Part shown: piece by piece, positions 8,361 through 16,607 of the stretch
How positions within the stretch are numbered: position 1 is the stretch's first letter
How the letters are laid out: the number at the start of each line of letters is the position of its first letter
Source: VRUE01 sp963732225
GTDB taxonomy: Bacteria > Actinomycetota > Thermoleophilia > Solirubrobacterales > 70-9
Reading direction: 5' to 3'
DNA: 64,000 bases
Assembly (NCBI GenBank): GCA_963732225.1
Contig: CAVSYR010000005.1
Location: forward strand, 992,001 to 1,056,000
The notes under the pieces: generated by a model
Told to the model about the DNA's origin: nothing
The model's input: the letters and a program-made list of their open reading frames with translations, nothing else
Database searches by the model: none
Made by a program: the position numbers and the translations under genes

Positions 8361-9107
8361 TCAACCCAGGTAGAGGTTGATCAGCTGGTCGCCGGCAAGT
8401 AGGCCGACGACGCCTCCCAGTGCCAGGAAGGGGCCAAAGGGGATCGCCATTTTGCGGGCACTCGAGCCGTGGCGGGCGATCAGGGCTACGCCGACGATGC
8501 TGCCGGCGAGTAGGGCGACGAGAACGGCGGGGGCGACGGCACGGCCGAGAAAGAGACCCATCGTTGCGGCCAACTTCACATCGCCGAGGCCCATACCCGC
8601 GGGGTAGGCCAAGACGACGAGGAAGAAAACGCCGCCCGCCGCGGCCGCGGCGATAGCCCGCTCCGGCAGGCCGCTGGGATCGGTTGGGACCGCAATCGCC
8701 AAGCAGAGCACAGCGCCGGCAATCAAGACCTTGTTGGGGATGATCCTCTGCTCCAGGTCAGTCAGGGTTACGACCGCCAGCACAGTGATGAAGACGAGTC
8801 CGATCGCCGCTTCCGCGGGGGCGTGTCGGTAAACGAGCACAGTGGCGACGAAGAGCAGGCCAACCGCCAGCTCGGTCAGCGGGTAGCGCGGCGAGATGCG
8901 AGCGCCACAGCACCGCGCCCTGCCCCGCAGCAAGAGCCAGGAGAAAACCGGCAGGTTGTCGTAAGCGGCTATCTGCGCCCCACAGGCGGGGCATTGCGAG
9001 CGAGCAAAGGCAACGGAGATTCCCCGTGGCACCCGGTGGGCGACGGCGGTGGCGAAGCTGCCGGCCGCGAGGCCGGCGAGAAATGCGATCAAAAGGACGC
9101 CGATCAT
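8361..9107 (-). CDS. pilD: Type IV prepilin peptidase / N-methyltransferase
   Basis: An integral-membrane aspartyl protease that removes prepilin leaders. It has the family pair of catalytic aspartates: TDLEQRIIPN (about residue 118) and GMGLGDVKLAATMG (about residue 178). The N-terminal cytoplasmic zinc-binding loop is present as CPACGAQIAAYDN ... RCCGARI, so the methylase half is retained. About eight hydrophobic segments fit the family; length is 248 aa. It should process the pilins at 240-3933 and 10263-10733. Confidence 0.93.
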   Translation of the reverse strand: MIGVLLIAFLAGLAAGSFATAVAHRVPRGISVAFARSQCPACGAQIAAYDNLPVFSWLLLRGRARCCGARISPRYPLTELAVGLLFVATVLVYRHAPAEAAIGLVFITVLAVVTLTDLEQRIIPNKVLIAGAVLCLAIAVPTDPSGLPERAIAAAAAGGVFFLVVLAYPAGMGLGDVKLAATMGLFLGRAVAPAVLVALLAGSIVGVALIARHGSSARKMAIPFGPFLALGGVVGLLAGDQLINLYLG

Positions 9108-9128
9108 CCGGCGAGAGTTCTATCCGAG

Positions 9129-10241
9129 CTAGTGGATGACCTTGAAGCCGCGCTTGGCGGGCTTGACCGCCACGTTGCCGGTGGCGTCCATGCCGCTGAC
9201 GCGAAGCACGTAGTGGCGAAAGCCCAGGTGACGGAGCTTGAGGGGCGAGTGGCAGGGCTTCCACTTGCCGTGATTGACCCGACAGTTGAAGGTCGTGCCT
9301 TCGGGTTCTTCACTGGTGTCGGCAAAACGGAAGACCGCCTTGTGGCGCCTGGTCTTGGAGCCAGGACCCATCGTGATACGGACGCGCGGCGGCGTCGAGT
9401 CCTCGATATAGGTGGCGGGAGGCGAGCAGAAGGATTGCTTAGCGCCGGCGACTGAGACGCCGGCGAAATCCGTGACCGAGTTGTCAGGGACGTGCACGAG
9501 AACGCCGGCGGAAAGCTCGCCTGCGGACACGGTGGCAACTGGCGAGCCACTGCAGCTCGTGCTGGCAAAGATCTTTACCCGTTCCGCGCCGGGGGCCGAG
9601 CCGACGATCTGCGGGGAGTTGTCGTTGGCACGTGCGCTCGGCACGGTGCGCAGGCGCGGCGCAACCGGCGGGTTGCTCGAGGTCGGGCGTTTCGCGGGCT
9701 GGCCGGACGGTGGCGGTTCAGCCGGCGGGGTGACGGGTTTCGAGCCCTCCCAGTAATTGAAGCCGAACATCGGGCATTCGGAAGTTTCGTCGATTTCGCT
9801 GGGATCGGACTGGATCGCGTAGAGCGTGGTCTTGACCTCTGCGGCGACAGTCACCTGGATGCCGGTTTTTTCCAGTTCTCCCAGCGTGCCGGTATTCAGT
9901 GGTTTCCCTGCGCAATTCGGGTCCGCGTAGATCGCGACTTCATTGCTCGGGTCGCCGGCCGTGGCTATGCCCGGCGAGCTGCGCAGCAGGCCGGAATGAA
10001 CGACGGTGATAATCACGCCTTCTTCGCCGCCGAAGACGAGTGGGGTGGTCGAGCTTGCCGGTTCCGCTTCGCTTGACGCTGGGCTGGTTTTGGTCAGCAC
10101 AAGCGTTTCGAGCTGTCCCGCCCGAGCGACCGTGGCGCCGATAGCAGGAACGAGAAGGGCCGTGAGGACAACGAGCAGACGCATCAAGGGGCGGGCCAGA
10201 TTGGCCCGCCCCTTGACAGCGTTCTCGCTTGGCTTAGACAT
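9129..10241 (-). CDS. Secreted protein with C-terminal Ig-like fold, unknown function
   Basis: The 370-residue protein starts with a basic region and a signal peptide (LMRLLVVLTALLVPAIGATVARA, about residues 18-40). A Ser/Pro-rich linker lies near 175-205, and the C-terminal 100 residues (DSTPPRVRITMGPGSKTRR ... CRVNHGKWKPCHSPLKL ... GNVAVKPAKRGFKV) resemble actinobacterial extracellular Ig-like repeats. Several Cys pairs suggest disulfides. It lies 21 bp downstream of the pilin gene on the same strand, so it may be co-transcribed and surface-associated. No enzymatic motif was seen. Confidence 0.6.
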   Translation of the reverse strand: MSKPSENAVKGRANLARPLMRLLVVLTALLVPAIGATVARAGQLETLVLTKTSPASSEAEPASSTTPLVFGGEEGVIITVVHSGLLRSSPGIATAGDPSNEVAIYADPNCAGKPLNTGTLGELEKTGIQVTVAAEVKTTLYAIQSDPSEIDETSECPMFGFNYWEGSKPVTPPAEPPPSGQPAKRPTSSNPPVAPRLRTVPSARANDNSPQIVGSAPGAERVKIFASTSCSGSPVATVSAGELSAGVLVHVPDNSVTDFAGVSVAGAKQSFCSPPATYIEDSTPPRVRITMGPGSKTRRHKAVFRFADTSEEPEGTTFNCRVNHGKWKPCHSPLKLRHLGFRHYVLRVSGMDATGNVAVKPAKRGFKVIH

Positions 10242-10262
10242 AACTAAGCTTGGCGGTTGAGG

Positions 10263-10733
10263 CTATTTACTCCAGTCCAGGCTGGCGGGACAACCACCTG
10301 ATTCTTTCGGCGTACAGGTGTAGGTCATCGTGCCTTTGGTGTTGGTGATGCTGAACGAGTGTTTGTTAGAGGACCAAGACGTAAGCGTGTATTCGTTCGA
10401 AGCTGGAACCGTCAGCGTGATGCCTTCCGATTCTGATTTGGATTCGTTCGCCACGGTCGGCTCGATTTTCTGCAGAGCCGCCACGGTGGCACCGGTGTAG
10501 GAGCCGTTGTTGTCGGTCGAGTAGGTCTCGAGCGCGACTTGGGCTGTATGAGCAGCCTCCTTGGCCTTGGCGTCGCCGGCCTTTTCCTTCTGGTTGAAGA
10601 AAGCGGGCAGAGCGATCGCGGCAAGGATGCCGAGGATCAGCATGACGACGAGGAGCTCGATCAGCGTGAAACCGGCCTCCTTGTCACCGTTGAGTCGGGC
10701 ACCAACCTTGGCCCGGAGATTCTGGATAAACAT
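10263..10733 (-). CDS. pilA: Major type IV pilin
   Basis: The leader ends in KEAG with the mature start FTLIELLVVMLILGILAAIALPAFF: Phe +1, Glu +5 and the classical pilin helix. The globular region (about 100 aa) is short, Thr/Ser rich and ends with two Cys (TYTCTPKESGGCPASLDWSK) that can form the C-terminal disulfide loop. The ATG at 10733 is preceded by AGGAG at about 9 bp. It is the best candidate for the major fibre subunit because of size and canonical motif. A riboswitch-like leader (10806-10886) precedes it. Confidence 0.92.
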   Translation of the reverse strand: MFIQNLRAKVGARLNGDKEAGFTLIELLVVMLILGILAAIALPAFFNQKEKAGDAKAKEAAHTAQVALETYSTDNNGSYTGATVAALQKIEPTVANESKSESEGITLTVPASNEYTLTSWSSNKHSFSITNTKGTMTYTCTPKESGGCPASLDWSK

Positions 10734-11027
10734 TAGGTATGTCTCCTATGTCCTAATCGGTTTAGCCAGAGCCCCGTCGCGTCTCAGCCACGTGGTGTCT
10801 GTCGACCCCGGTGGTAGCCCGGCCGGCTCCCTGTGGAAGCCCCGTTGGCTTTGCGCCCCCACCTCACGGCGGGTTTGCCTTTTGCACCGAAGCACTGGCA
10901 GATCTTGTTTGCACCTTCCTAATCGGCCACCTGCCGGATCCCTTGATCCTTGAAACTAGGACTTCCTCTCCCCAAAAATCAGGTTCGGGGCGGGAATCCC
11001 CGGATAATCAGTCAACCTGCGCGGTAA
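10734..11027 (-). other. Pilin 5' leader and intergenic region
   Basis: About 294 bp without a gene. Read on the - strand it holds the upstream leader, the GEMM-I aptamer (10806-10886) and a roughly 70-nt expression segment ending in the ribosome site AGGAG before the pilin ATG. No obvious intrinsic terminator is seen in the expression segment, so control may be translational or by stability. The distal part (10890-11027) should carry the promoter, which I could not place with confidence. Confidence 0.6.
10806..10886 (-). promoter_or_regulatory. GEMM-I (cyclic di-GMP-I) riboswitch aptamer
   Basis: On the - strand the RNA shows the ordered GEMM-I signatures: AAAAGGCAAACC, a hairpin CCGCC-GUGA-GGUGG capped by a GNRA tetraloop, then GCGCAAAGCC, ACGGGGC and a second arm ending GCCGGGCUACC (tetraloop receptor side). 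The G that corresponds to G20 of the Vc2 aptamer appears to be kept, favouring cyclic di-GMP over cGAMP. It lies about 70 nt before the pilin start codon. Cyclic di-GMP riboswitches in front of pilin genes are known in other phyla; ligand here is inferred from sequence. Confidence 0.85.
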
Positions 11028-11387
11028 TTAGCGCGGCTGAGAAACAGGCAGGCCATGATCAGTCGCGGCGGTGCCCAAGCGCTCGTCATAGGTGACGAAG
11101 AGACCGATCTCCTCCCGAACGCTGAGCGCAGTGGCCAGATGCAGCGCATCGAGACTTCGTAGCTCCGCTGGACGGATCGCGGCAGCCTCGTCGAGTACGG
11201 CATCGTCGAGCGGTAGCAGTGCCACGCCCTCCAAGAACGCTCGTGCCTGGAGTGCGTACTCGCCCCCATAGCGTGCGCAGGCACGAATCGCCTCAATACC
11301 CAAGAGCGCACTTGACACATAGCCATCCCACTCAGCCAATTCGGCAAGAAGCGCATCGAGCTCGGTCTCGCGAAGCGGCAGCTTCAC
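11028..11387 (-). CDS. PIN-domain toxin with no standard start before its first catalytic Asp
   Basis: The stretch from the first usable start (GTG 11387) encodes KLPLRETELDALLAELAEWD, SLDALHLATALSVREEIGLF and VTYDERLGTAA, typical of the middle and end of a PIN toxin with two of its acidic residues. The missing N-terminus is encoded directly upstream in frame (11388-11414 reads LVYLDSSAY, with the first catalytic Asp), yet no ATG, GTG or TTG lies there. Initiation may use a rare codon coupled to the antitoxin stop at 11423-11425, or the sequence has an error. The true start is probably between 11403 and 11426. Confidence 0.7.
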   Translation of the reverse strand: MKLPLRETELDALLAELAEWDGYVSSALLGIEAIRACARYGGEYALQARAFLEGVALLPLDDAVLDEAAAIRPAELRSLDALHLATALSVREEIGLFVTYDERLGTAATDHGLPVSQPR

Positions 11388-11422
11388 ATAGGCCGAACTA
11401 TCCAGATAAACGAGGCGCCCGG

Positions 11423-11704
11423 CTACAGCCGCTCCTCCCGCATCTCGTCGAGAACCTCGAGACTTGGCGGCCCGACTGCCGGCGACAACGCGGAGTCGCG
11501 GACTCGCGACACCAAGTCGCCACGGGGCAGAGTCGCCCCACGCTCGGCCGCAAGACGAGCAATCGGCGAATCCGCAGGGCCTGATGGGGTGAGCCGTGCG
11601 ACCTCTCGCCCGCGCTCGGTGACGGCGAAGCTCTCCCCCGCCTTGACCTGAACGAGGTAGCGCGAGAGGTTCTGTCTCAGCTCCCTGACGCCGACCTGGT
11701 TCAT
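11423..11704 (-). CDS. Phd/YefM-type antitoxin
   Basis: A 93-aa protein opening with MNQVGVRELRQNLSRYLVQVKAGESFAVTERGREVARLTP, the Phd/YefM DNA-binding signature (VREL-QNLS-YL--V--GE---VT-RG--VA-L-P). Its C-terminal region should neutralise the PIN toxin encoded immediately downstream. It begins 28 bp after the pilC stop on the same strand, so it may be read from the pilus operon as well as from its own promoter. Confidence 0.85.
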   Translation of the reverse strand: MNQVGVRELRQNLSRYLVQVKAGESFAVTERGREVARLTPSGPADSPIARLAAERGATLPRGDLVSRVRDSALSPAVGPPSLEVLDEMREERL

Positions 11705-11732
11705 GTGCGCCAGCGTAGCACTTACCTTTTGG

Positions 11733-12977
11733 CTAGCGAATGTGTTCGTAGATGCTGAACATCGGCAGGTACATCGAGACCACGATGAAGCCGACCATGC
11801 CGCCGACGAAGACGATCATCACCGGCTCGATCAGCGCGGTCAGCGCCTTCACCTTGGCGTCGACCTCGGTCTCGTAGAAATCAGCGATCTTGGTCAGCAT
11901 GTGCTCGAGCTGGCCGGTCTCCTCGCCGACCGCGATCATGTGGCCGACCATTGGCGGGAAGACCGCGTTGTCCTCGATCGGGCCGGCCAACGATCCACCA
12001 CTCTTGACCGAGGCGTAAACGTCGTCCATCGACTGCTCGACGACGACGTTGCCCGAGGTCTGCCCGGTGAGCTGGATCGCCTGCAGCATCGGCACGCCCG
12101 AGGAAACGGCACCGGAGAAGGTTCGCGACCAGCGGGCCAGGGCGACCTTTTGGATCACGTCGCCGATCTTGAACGGGATGCGCAGCTTGAAGCGGTCCCA
12201 AAGCTCATGTCCGCGATCGGTCTTCTTCCATTTGAAGAAGACGAAGAAGGCGAGCGCGATCCCGGGAATGATCAGGAACCAGTAGCCGGTGAGAGCGTTG
12301 GAGACGCCGACGCAAAGCTGCGTCGGTGCCGGTAGGCCGGCGGCTTCTTCGGGGTGTTCTTCGGCGAGTTCTTTGAAGATGCCGACGAAGACGGGAATCA
12401 CGAAGACGACGATCGCGACCAGGACGACGACGGCGAAGCCGAAGACCAGCGCCGGGTACATCAGCGCTGATTTGACCTGGCGGCGCAGGCCGTCTGCCTT
12501 CTCCACCTGGAAGGCGATCCGGTCCATTGCCTCGTCGAGGCGGCCGGACTGCTCACCGGAGCGGACCATGGCGCGAAAGAGGCGATCGAACACCTTGGGG
12601 TAGCGCTCCATCGCCGCCTCGAGGCTGCTGCCGGCCTCGATGTCGGCGCGCACGCCGGCGGCCGCTTCCTTGATCTGCTCGTCTTGCGTCTGCTCCTCGA
12701 GCGTGTGCAGGGTGCGCAGCATCGGCATGCCCGATGCGATCAGGGTGGCGAACTGGCGCGAGAAGATCGCCAGTTCGCGCATGTCGACTCCCTGCCAGCG
12801 CTTGAAGATATCCTCGATCTTCAGCGGGTTGGACTTCTCGCTGACATCGAGGACGATCAGGCCGCGCTGGCGCAGCTGCTCGGTGACCGAGGCCTTCGAC
12901 TCGGCCTCGAGCTCGCCGGCCGACGTCGCCCCGGCCATATCCATGGCGCGAAAGGCAAATGTGGTTGCGTCTGCCAT
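11733..12977 (-). CDS. pilC: Type IV pilus platform protein PilC
   Basis: PilC/GspF is the inner-membrane platform turned by PilB and PilT. The 414-aa protein has two T2SSF domains: the first opens MRELAIFSRQFATLIASGMPMLRTLHTLEEQ (about 65-95), the second RWSRTFSGAVSSGVPMLQAIQLTG (about 265-290). Three membrane segments occur at about 170-195, 215-240 and 380-405 (PVMIVFVGGMVGFIVVSMYLPMF). The extreme N-terminus FAFRAMDMAGATSAGELEAES is the usual family start. It lies 3 bp after the pilT stop. Confidence 0.93.
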   Translation of the reverse strand: MADATTFAFRAMDMAGATSAGELEAESKASVTEQLRQRGLIVLDVSEKSNPLKIEDIFKRWQGVDMRELAIFSRQFATLIASGMPMLRTLHTLEEQTQDEQIKEAAAGVRADIEAGSSLEAAMERYPKVFDRLFRAMVRSGEQSGRLDEAMDRIAFQVEKADGLRRQVKSALMYPALVFGFAVVVLVAIVVFVIPVFVGIFKELAEEHPEEAAGLPAPTQLCVGVSNALTGYWFLIIPGIALAFFVFFKWKKTDRGHELWDRFKLRIPFKIGDVIQKVALARWSRTFSGAVSSGVPMLQAIQLTGQTSGNVVVEQSMDDVYASVKSGGSLAGPIEDNAVFPPMVGHMIAVGEETGQLEHMLTKIADFYETEVDAKVKALTALIEPVMIVFVGGMVGFIVVSMYLPMFSIYEHIR

Positions 12978-12980
12978 CGC

Positions 12981-14162
12981 CTAGGCTCCCCCGGTGTAGA
13001 CGGGTGGGGGTGGGGCCACGGCCTGGGCCACGGCCGCCGCTTCCTCGCCGGCCCGCCCGCCAAGCTGCGTTACGGGGGCATGGGGGCCCTCGCCACCGAG
13101 CAGGCGCTTGAGCTCCTCCGGCACCGAGGCGCGCTGTTCGGCGAGCGAGCGGGTGATCCGCCCGGCGCGCACCAGCCGCGCCAGGTCGGCATCCATCGTC
13201 TGCATCCCGACCGCGCCAGAGGTCTGCAGGGCGGCGTAGATCTGATGCGTCTTGCCCTCGCGGATCAGGTTGCGGATCGCCGGCGTCGGCACCAGCACCT
13301 CGGTGGCGACGACGCGGCCGCGGCCGTCGGAGGTCGGCAGCAGCTGCTGGGTGACGATCCCCTGTAGGGCGATCGAGAGCTGCGTGCGCACCTGGCCCTG
13401 CTGCTCGGGCGGGAAGACGTCGATGATCCGGTCGACGGTCTGCGCTGTGGACTGGGTGTGCAGGGTGGCGAAGACGAGGTGGCCGGTCTCGGCCGCGGTC
13501 AGCGCGGTGGAGACCGTCTCCAGATCGCGCATCTCGCCGACGAGGATGACGTCGGGATCCTCTCGCAGGGCGGCGCGCAGGCCGAGTGAGAAGTTCTCGG
13601 CGTCGGAGCCAACCTCGCGCTGGTTGACGATCGAGCGCTTGTGCGTATGCAGGAACTCGATCGGGTCCTCGATCGTGAGGATGTGGTCCTCGTGCTCGGA
13701 GTTGATCACGTCGATCATCGAGGCCAGCGTCGTGCTCTTGCCCGAGCCGGTCGGGCCGGTGACGAGCACGAAGCCGCGCGGTTTCGCCGCCAGTTCGCGC
13801 AGCACCTGGGGCACGCCGAGCGAGTCGAGCTCCGGGATGTCCTGCGGCACCAGGCGGAAGGCGGCGCTGACCGCGCCGCGCTGGAAGAAGCAGTTGACGC
13901 GGAAGCGGGCGACGCCGGGGATCGCGTAGGCGAAATCGAGCTGCTTGTGACTCTCAAAGCGCTTGCGCTGATCGTCGTTGAGGATCGAGTAGACGACCTC
14001 GCGGGTCTCCTGTCCGGTCAGGATCGGGAAACCCTCCATCGGCTTGATCTTGCCCTTGTCGCGGATCGCCGGCGGGAAGCCGGCAGTGATGTGAACGTCG
14101 GACGCACGCGTCTCGACCATGCGGCGCAGCACCTCTGAGAAGTCGAAATCAGGCTGTGACAC
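12981..14162 (-). CDS. pilT: Type IV pilus retraction ATPase PilT
   Basis: Start GTG 14162 (VSQPDFDFSEVLRRMVETRASDVHITAGFPPAIR) is chosen; it overlaps the pilB end by 14 bp, while an upstream reading adds a non-homologous tail. Motifs: Walker A GPTGSGKSTT, Asp box ILTIEDPIEFLH, Walker B DPDVILVGEMRDLET, His box GHLVFATLHTQSTAQTVDRI. PilT hexamers depolymerise the pilus and drive retraction. At 393 aa it has a C-terminal Pro/Ala tail of about 40 residues not seen in short PilT proteins. Confidence 0.92.
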   Translation of the reverse strand: MSQPDFDFSEVLRRMVETRASDVHITAGFPPAIRDKGKIKPMEGFPILTGQETREVVYSILNDDQRKRFESHKQLDFAYAIPGVARFRVNCFFQRGAVSAAFRLVPQDIPELDSLGVPQVLRELAAKPRGFVLVTGPTGSGKSTTLASMIDVINSEHEDHILTIEDPIEFLHTHKRSIVNQREVGSDAENFSLGLRAALREDPDVILVGEMRDLETVSTALTAAETGHLVFATLHTQSTAQTVDRIIDVFPPEQQGQVRTQLSIALQGIVTQQLLPTSDGRGRVVATEVLVPTPAIRNLIREGKTHQIYAALQTSGAVGMQTMDADLARLVRAGRITRSLAEQRASVPEELKRLLGGEGPHAPVTQLGGRAGEEAAAVAQAVAPPPPVYTGGA

Positions 14163-15963
14163 GGAGCACCTCCTCGAGGCTGGTGACCCCGGCTCGAATC
14201 TTGACCACGCCGTCCTCACGCAGGGTGAGCATTCCCTCCTCGCGGGCGACGGCGGCGATTTCCGTCTCCGGCGCGTGAGCGATCGTCATCTGCTTCAACC
14301 GCTCACTGAGGCTCATCACCGAGTAGATGCCGACCCGGCCCTTGTAGCCGCTGTTGTTGCAACGGCCGCAGCCAGCTGGCTCGTAGGACTCGACGTCGGC
14401 GCCCACCTTGACCCCGGCCTCCTGCAACGCGACAGCCGGCACGATTGCCCGCCGCTTGCAGTTGGGGCAGAGTTTGCGCGCCAGCCGCTGAGCGACCACG
14501 CAATCGACGGCCGAGGAGGTGAGGAAGGTCTCGATGCCCATCTCGCCCAGCCGGGCGATCGCCCCGGGCGCATCGTTGGTGTGCAGCGTGGTCAGCATCA
14601 TGTGGCCGGTCAGGGCGGCCTCGATCGCGATCCGGGCCGTCTCGGCGTCGCGGATCTCGCCGACCATGACGATGTCGGGATCGGCGCGCAGGATCGAGCG
14701 CAGTCCGCGGGCGAAGTCGAGGCCCGCCTTGCGGTTGACGTTCATCTGGTTGACGCCGGGGATGCGGAACTCGACCGGGTCCTCGATCGTGATGATCTTC
14801 TTCTCGATCCCATTCAGCTCGGCAAGCGCCGCGTAGAGCGTCGTCGACTTGCCGGAGCCGGTCGGGCCGGTGACCAGGACCGCGCCGTAAGCCTGGCGAA
14901 AGGCATCCTCGAAGCGAGCGCGCGCGGAGCCATCCATTCCCAGGTCATCGAGGGTGCGCTGTGCGTTGCCCTCGTCGAGGATGCGGATCGTCGCCCCCTC
15001 ACCGCGCGAGGTCGGCAGGGTGGTGACACGCAGGTCGATGCGGCGCTCCTCGATCGAGACGCTGACGCGGCCGTCCTGGGGCACGCGCTTCTCGGCGATG
15101 TCGAGCTCGCTCATGATCTTCAGCCGCGAGATCACGGCGCTGATCATTCGCTTCGGCACGTGCGCTGACTCCTTCAGCACGCCGTCGATGCGAAAGCGAA
15201 CCCGCAGTTCGCCCTCTTCGGGCTCGAGGTGGATGTCGGAGGCGCCCTCCCCCACCGCCTGGGCGAGGATGCTGTAGACGAGCTTGATCACCGGCGCGTC
15301 CTCGGCACCGGCCTGCATCGAGCTGACCTCGGCGAGGACTTCTTCCTCCTCGACCTCATCGACCTCGTGCTGGCTCTCGACGATCGCGTCGGCGGCGGCG
15401 CTTTGCAGGGTGCCAAGCCGTCCCAGCAGCGATTCGATGTCGTCTTCGGCGGCAACCGCGATGTGACAGTCGAGGCCGGTGGCGATCTGGATGTCGTCGG
15501 CAGCGAGCACGTTGGCCGGGTCGGCGGCGGCGACGAGCAGCGTTTTGGAGTTGACGTAGCCGACCGGAACGGCCTTGTAGCGGCGCGCCATCGTCACCGG
15601 GAAGAGCGCCGCCGCGGCGACATCGACCTGGTAGACGGAGAGGTCGACGTGTTCGAGTCCGTAACGCTCGGCGGTCGCCCGCGAGAGTTGGTCGGCGCTG
15701 ATCGTGCCGTGGGTGAGCAGCAGCGCCTCGGGCGGCACTCCTGCGGTGCGAGATTCCTCCACCGCCGCCCCCACGATCTCGGCGCTGGCGTAGCCGAGCT
15801 CGACCAGGACGTCAGTGATGAAGCCGCGCGAGTGGCCGCGGTGCAGCGGCGGAGTGAGGCCGAGCGTGCCGCCCTCTCCGGGGCCCGGCATCGCCGGCGC
15901 GGCCGAACCACCCGAGTCAGGGACCGGGCGGAGGTGGCCTGGATACGGGGTTTCGGCGCTCAT
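14149..15963 (-). CDS. pilB: Type IV pilus extension ATPase PilB
   Basis: A 604-aa GspE/PilB ATPase. The N-terminal 150 residues contain two helical T2SSE-N modules; the nucleotide-binding part has RVPQDGRVSV, Walker A GPTGSGKSTTLYAAL, IITIEDPVEFRI, Walker B DPDIVMVGEIRDAET and LTTLHTNDAPGAIARL. The zinc site is complete: CPNCKR and CGRCNNSGYKGRVGIY near residues 505 and 545. It powers pilin polymerisation onto the PilC platform. Order pilB-pilT-pilC with overlaps of 14 bp and a 3-bp gap indicates one operon. Confidence 0.93.
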   Translation of the reverse strand: MSAETPYPGHLRPVPDSGGSAAPAMPGPGEGGTLGLTPPLHRGHSRGFITDVLVELGYASAEIVGAAVEESRTAGVPPEALLLTHGTISADQLSRATAERYGLEHVDLSVYQVDVAAAALFPVTMARRYKAVPVGYVNSKTLLVAAADPANVLAADDIQIATGLDCHIAVAAEDDIESLLGRLGTLQSAAADAIVESQHEVDEVEEEEVLAEVSSMQAGAEDAPVIKLVYSILAQAVGEGASDIHLEPEEGELRVRFRIDGVLKESAHVPKRMISAVISRLKIMSELDIAEKRVPQDGRVSVSIEERRIDLRVTTLPTSRGEGATIRILDEGNAQRTLDDLGMDGSARARFEDAFRQAYGAVLVTGPTGSGKSTTLYAALAELNGIEKKIITIEDPVEFRIPGVNQMNVNRKAGLDFARGLRSILRADPDIVMVGEIRDAETARIAIEAALTGHMMLTTLHTNDAPGAIARLGEMGIETFLTSSAVDCVVAQRLARKLCPNCKRRAIVPAVALQEAGVKVGADVESYEPAGCGRCNNSGYKGRVGIYSVMSLSERLKQMTIAHAPETEIAAVAREEGMLTLREDGVVKIRAGVTSLEEVLRVTA

Positions 15964-15971
15964 CGGCCGGC

Positions 15972-16607
15972 TCAGTTCGGGTGGTAAGTGAGTTCGCGCC
16001 CGTGGTAGTTGGCATCGAGCACAGCCTGCAGCACGCTCTGCGGGGTTTGGATGCCGTACTCGACCGTGGCCTGCGGCGTGCCATCGCTGAGGTGCTTGGG
16101 CTTCATCACGATCAGGGCGGGGACTCGGTTCACTTCGAGGCCGACGGTGATCGCGGCATAGCGGGCGATCTGCTTGGCCGGGACGATGAAGAGCAGGACG
16201 TCGTGAAAGGGAGCGAGCAGCAGCGAGGAGCGCGCCGAGAGCGCGCTGTCGAGGCTTCCCTTGTGGACGATCAGCAGGGCGACGGTCTTGTTCGCTTCGT
16301 AGGCGTCGACGAGGCGCTTGGGGGGCGATGGGGTTGGCACCGAAGTCGGCGTTGCGGAGGCCGAGGCGGTTTCGAGGCCGGATTCGAGCGCCGTTTCAAC
16401 CGCTCCTTCGACGGCTTCGCCGGGCGTCGCTCCGGTCGCCGTACCGACCGCACTGGTGCCCGCGACGGCAACCGTCGCTTCAGTCGTCCCCGCCGATTCT
16501 TCTTCTTCGCCGCCGGAGCTGCCGATGAAGACCACAACGGCAACCACGACGAGCACGAGGATCAGGCCGACCTGGGCGATCGGGTTCTCGTTCAGCTTCT
16601 CCCTCAC
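15972..16607 (-). CDS. Membrane-anchored pilus-operon protein, unknown
   Basis: A 211-aa protein sitting between the second pilT and pilB; it overlaps that pilT by 4 bp and ends 8 bp before pilB. It has a short cytoplasmic N-terminus, one membrane helix (VGLILVLVVVAVVVFIGSS, about 13-31), an Ala/Thr/Glu linker to residue 95 and a C-terminal domain that resembles a thioredoxin-like or nucleotide-free alpha/beta fold (RLVDAYEANKTVALLIVHKGSLD ... NRVPALIVMKPKHLSDGTPQATVEYG). No CxxC is present. The tight position argues for a structural pilus role. Confidence 0.55.
   Translation of the reverse strand: MREKLNENPIAQVGLILVLVVVAVVVFIGSSGGEEEESAGTTEATVAVAGTSAVGTATGATPGEAVEGAVETALESGLETASASATPTSVPTPSPPKRLVDAYEANKTVALLIVHKGSLDSALSARSSLLLAPFHDVLLFIVPAKQIARYAAITVGLEVNRVPALIVMKPKHLSDGTPQATVEYGIQTPQSVLQAVLDANYHGRELTYHPN

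Noticed and set aside
14149..15963. Cyclic di-GMP binding by the PilB N-terminal domain (MshEN)
   Set aside because: The helical module is present but the conserved Arg-Leu-Gly opening of the motif is replaced (FITDVLVELG), so ligand binding is not supported.
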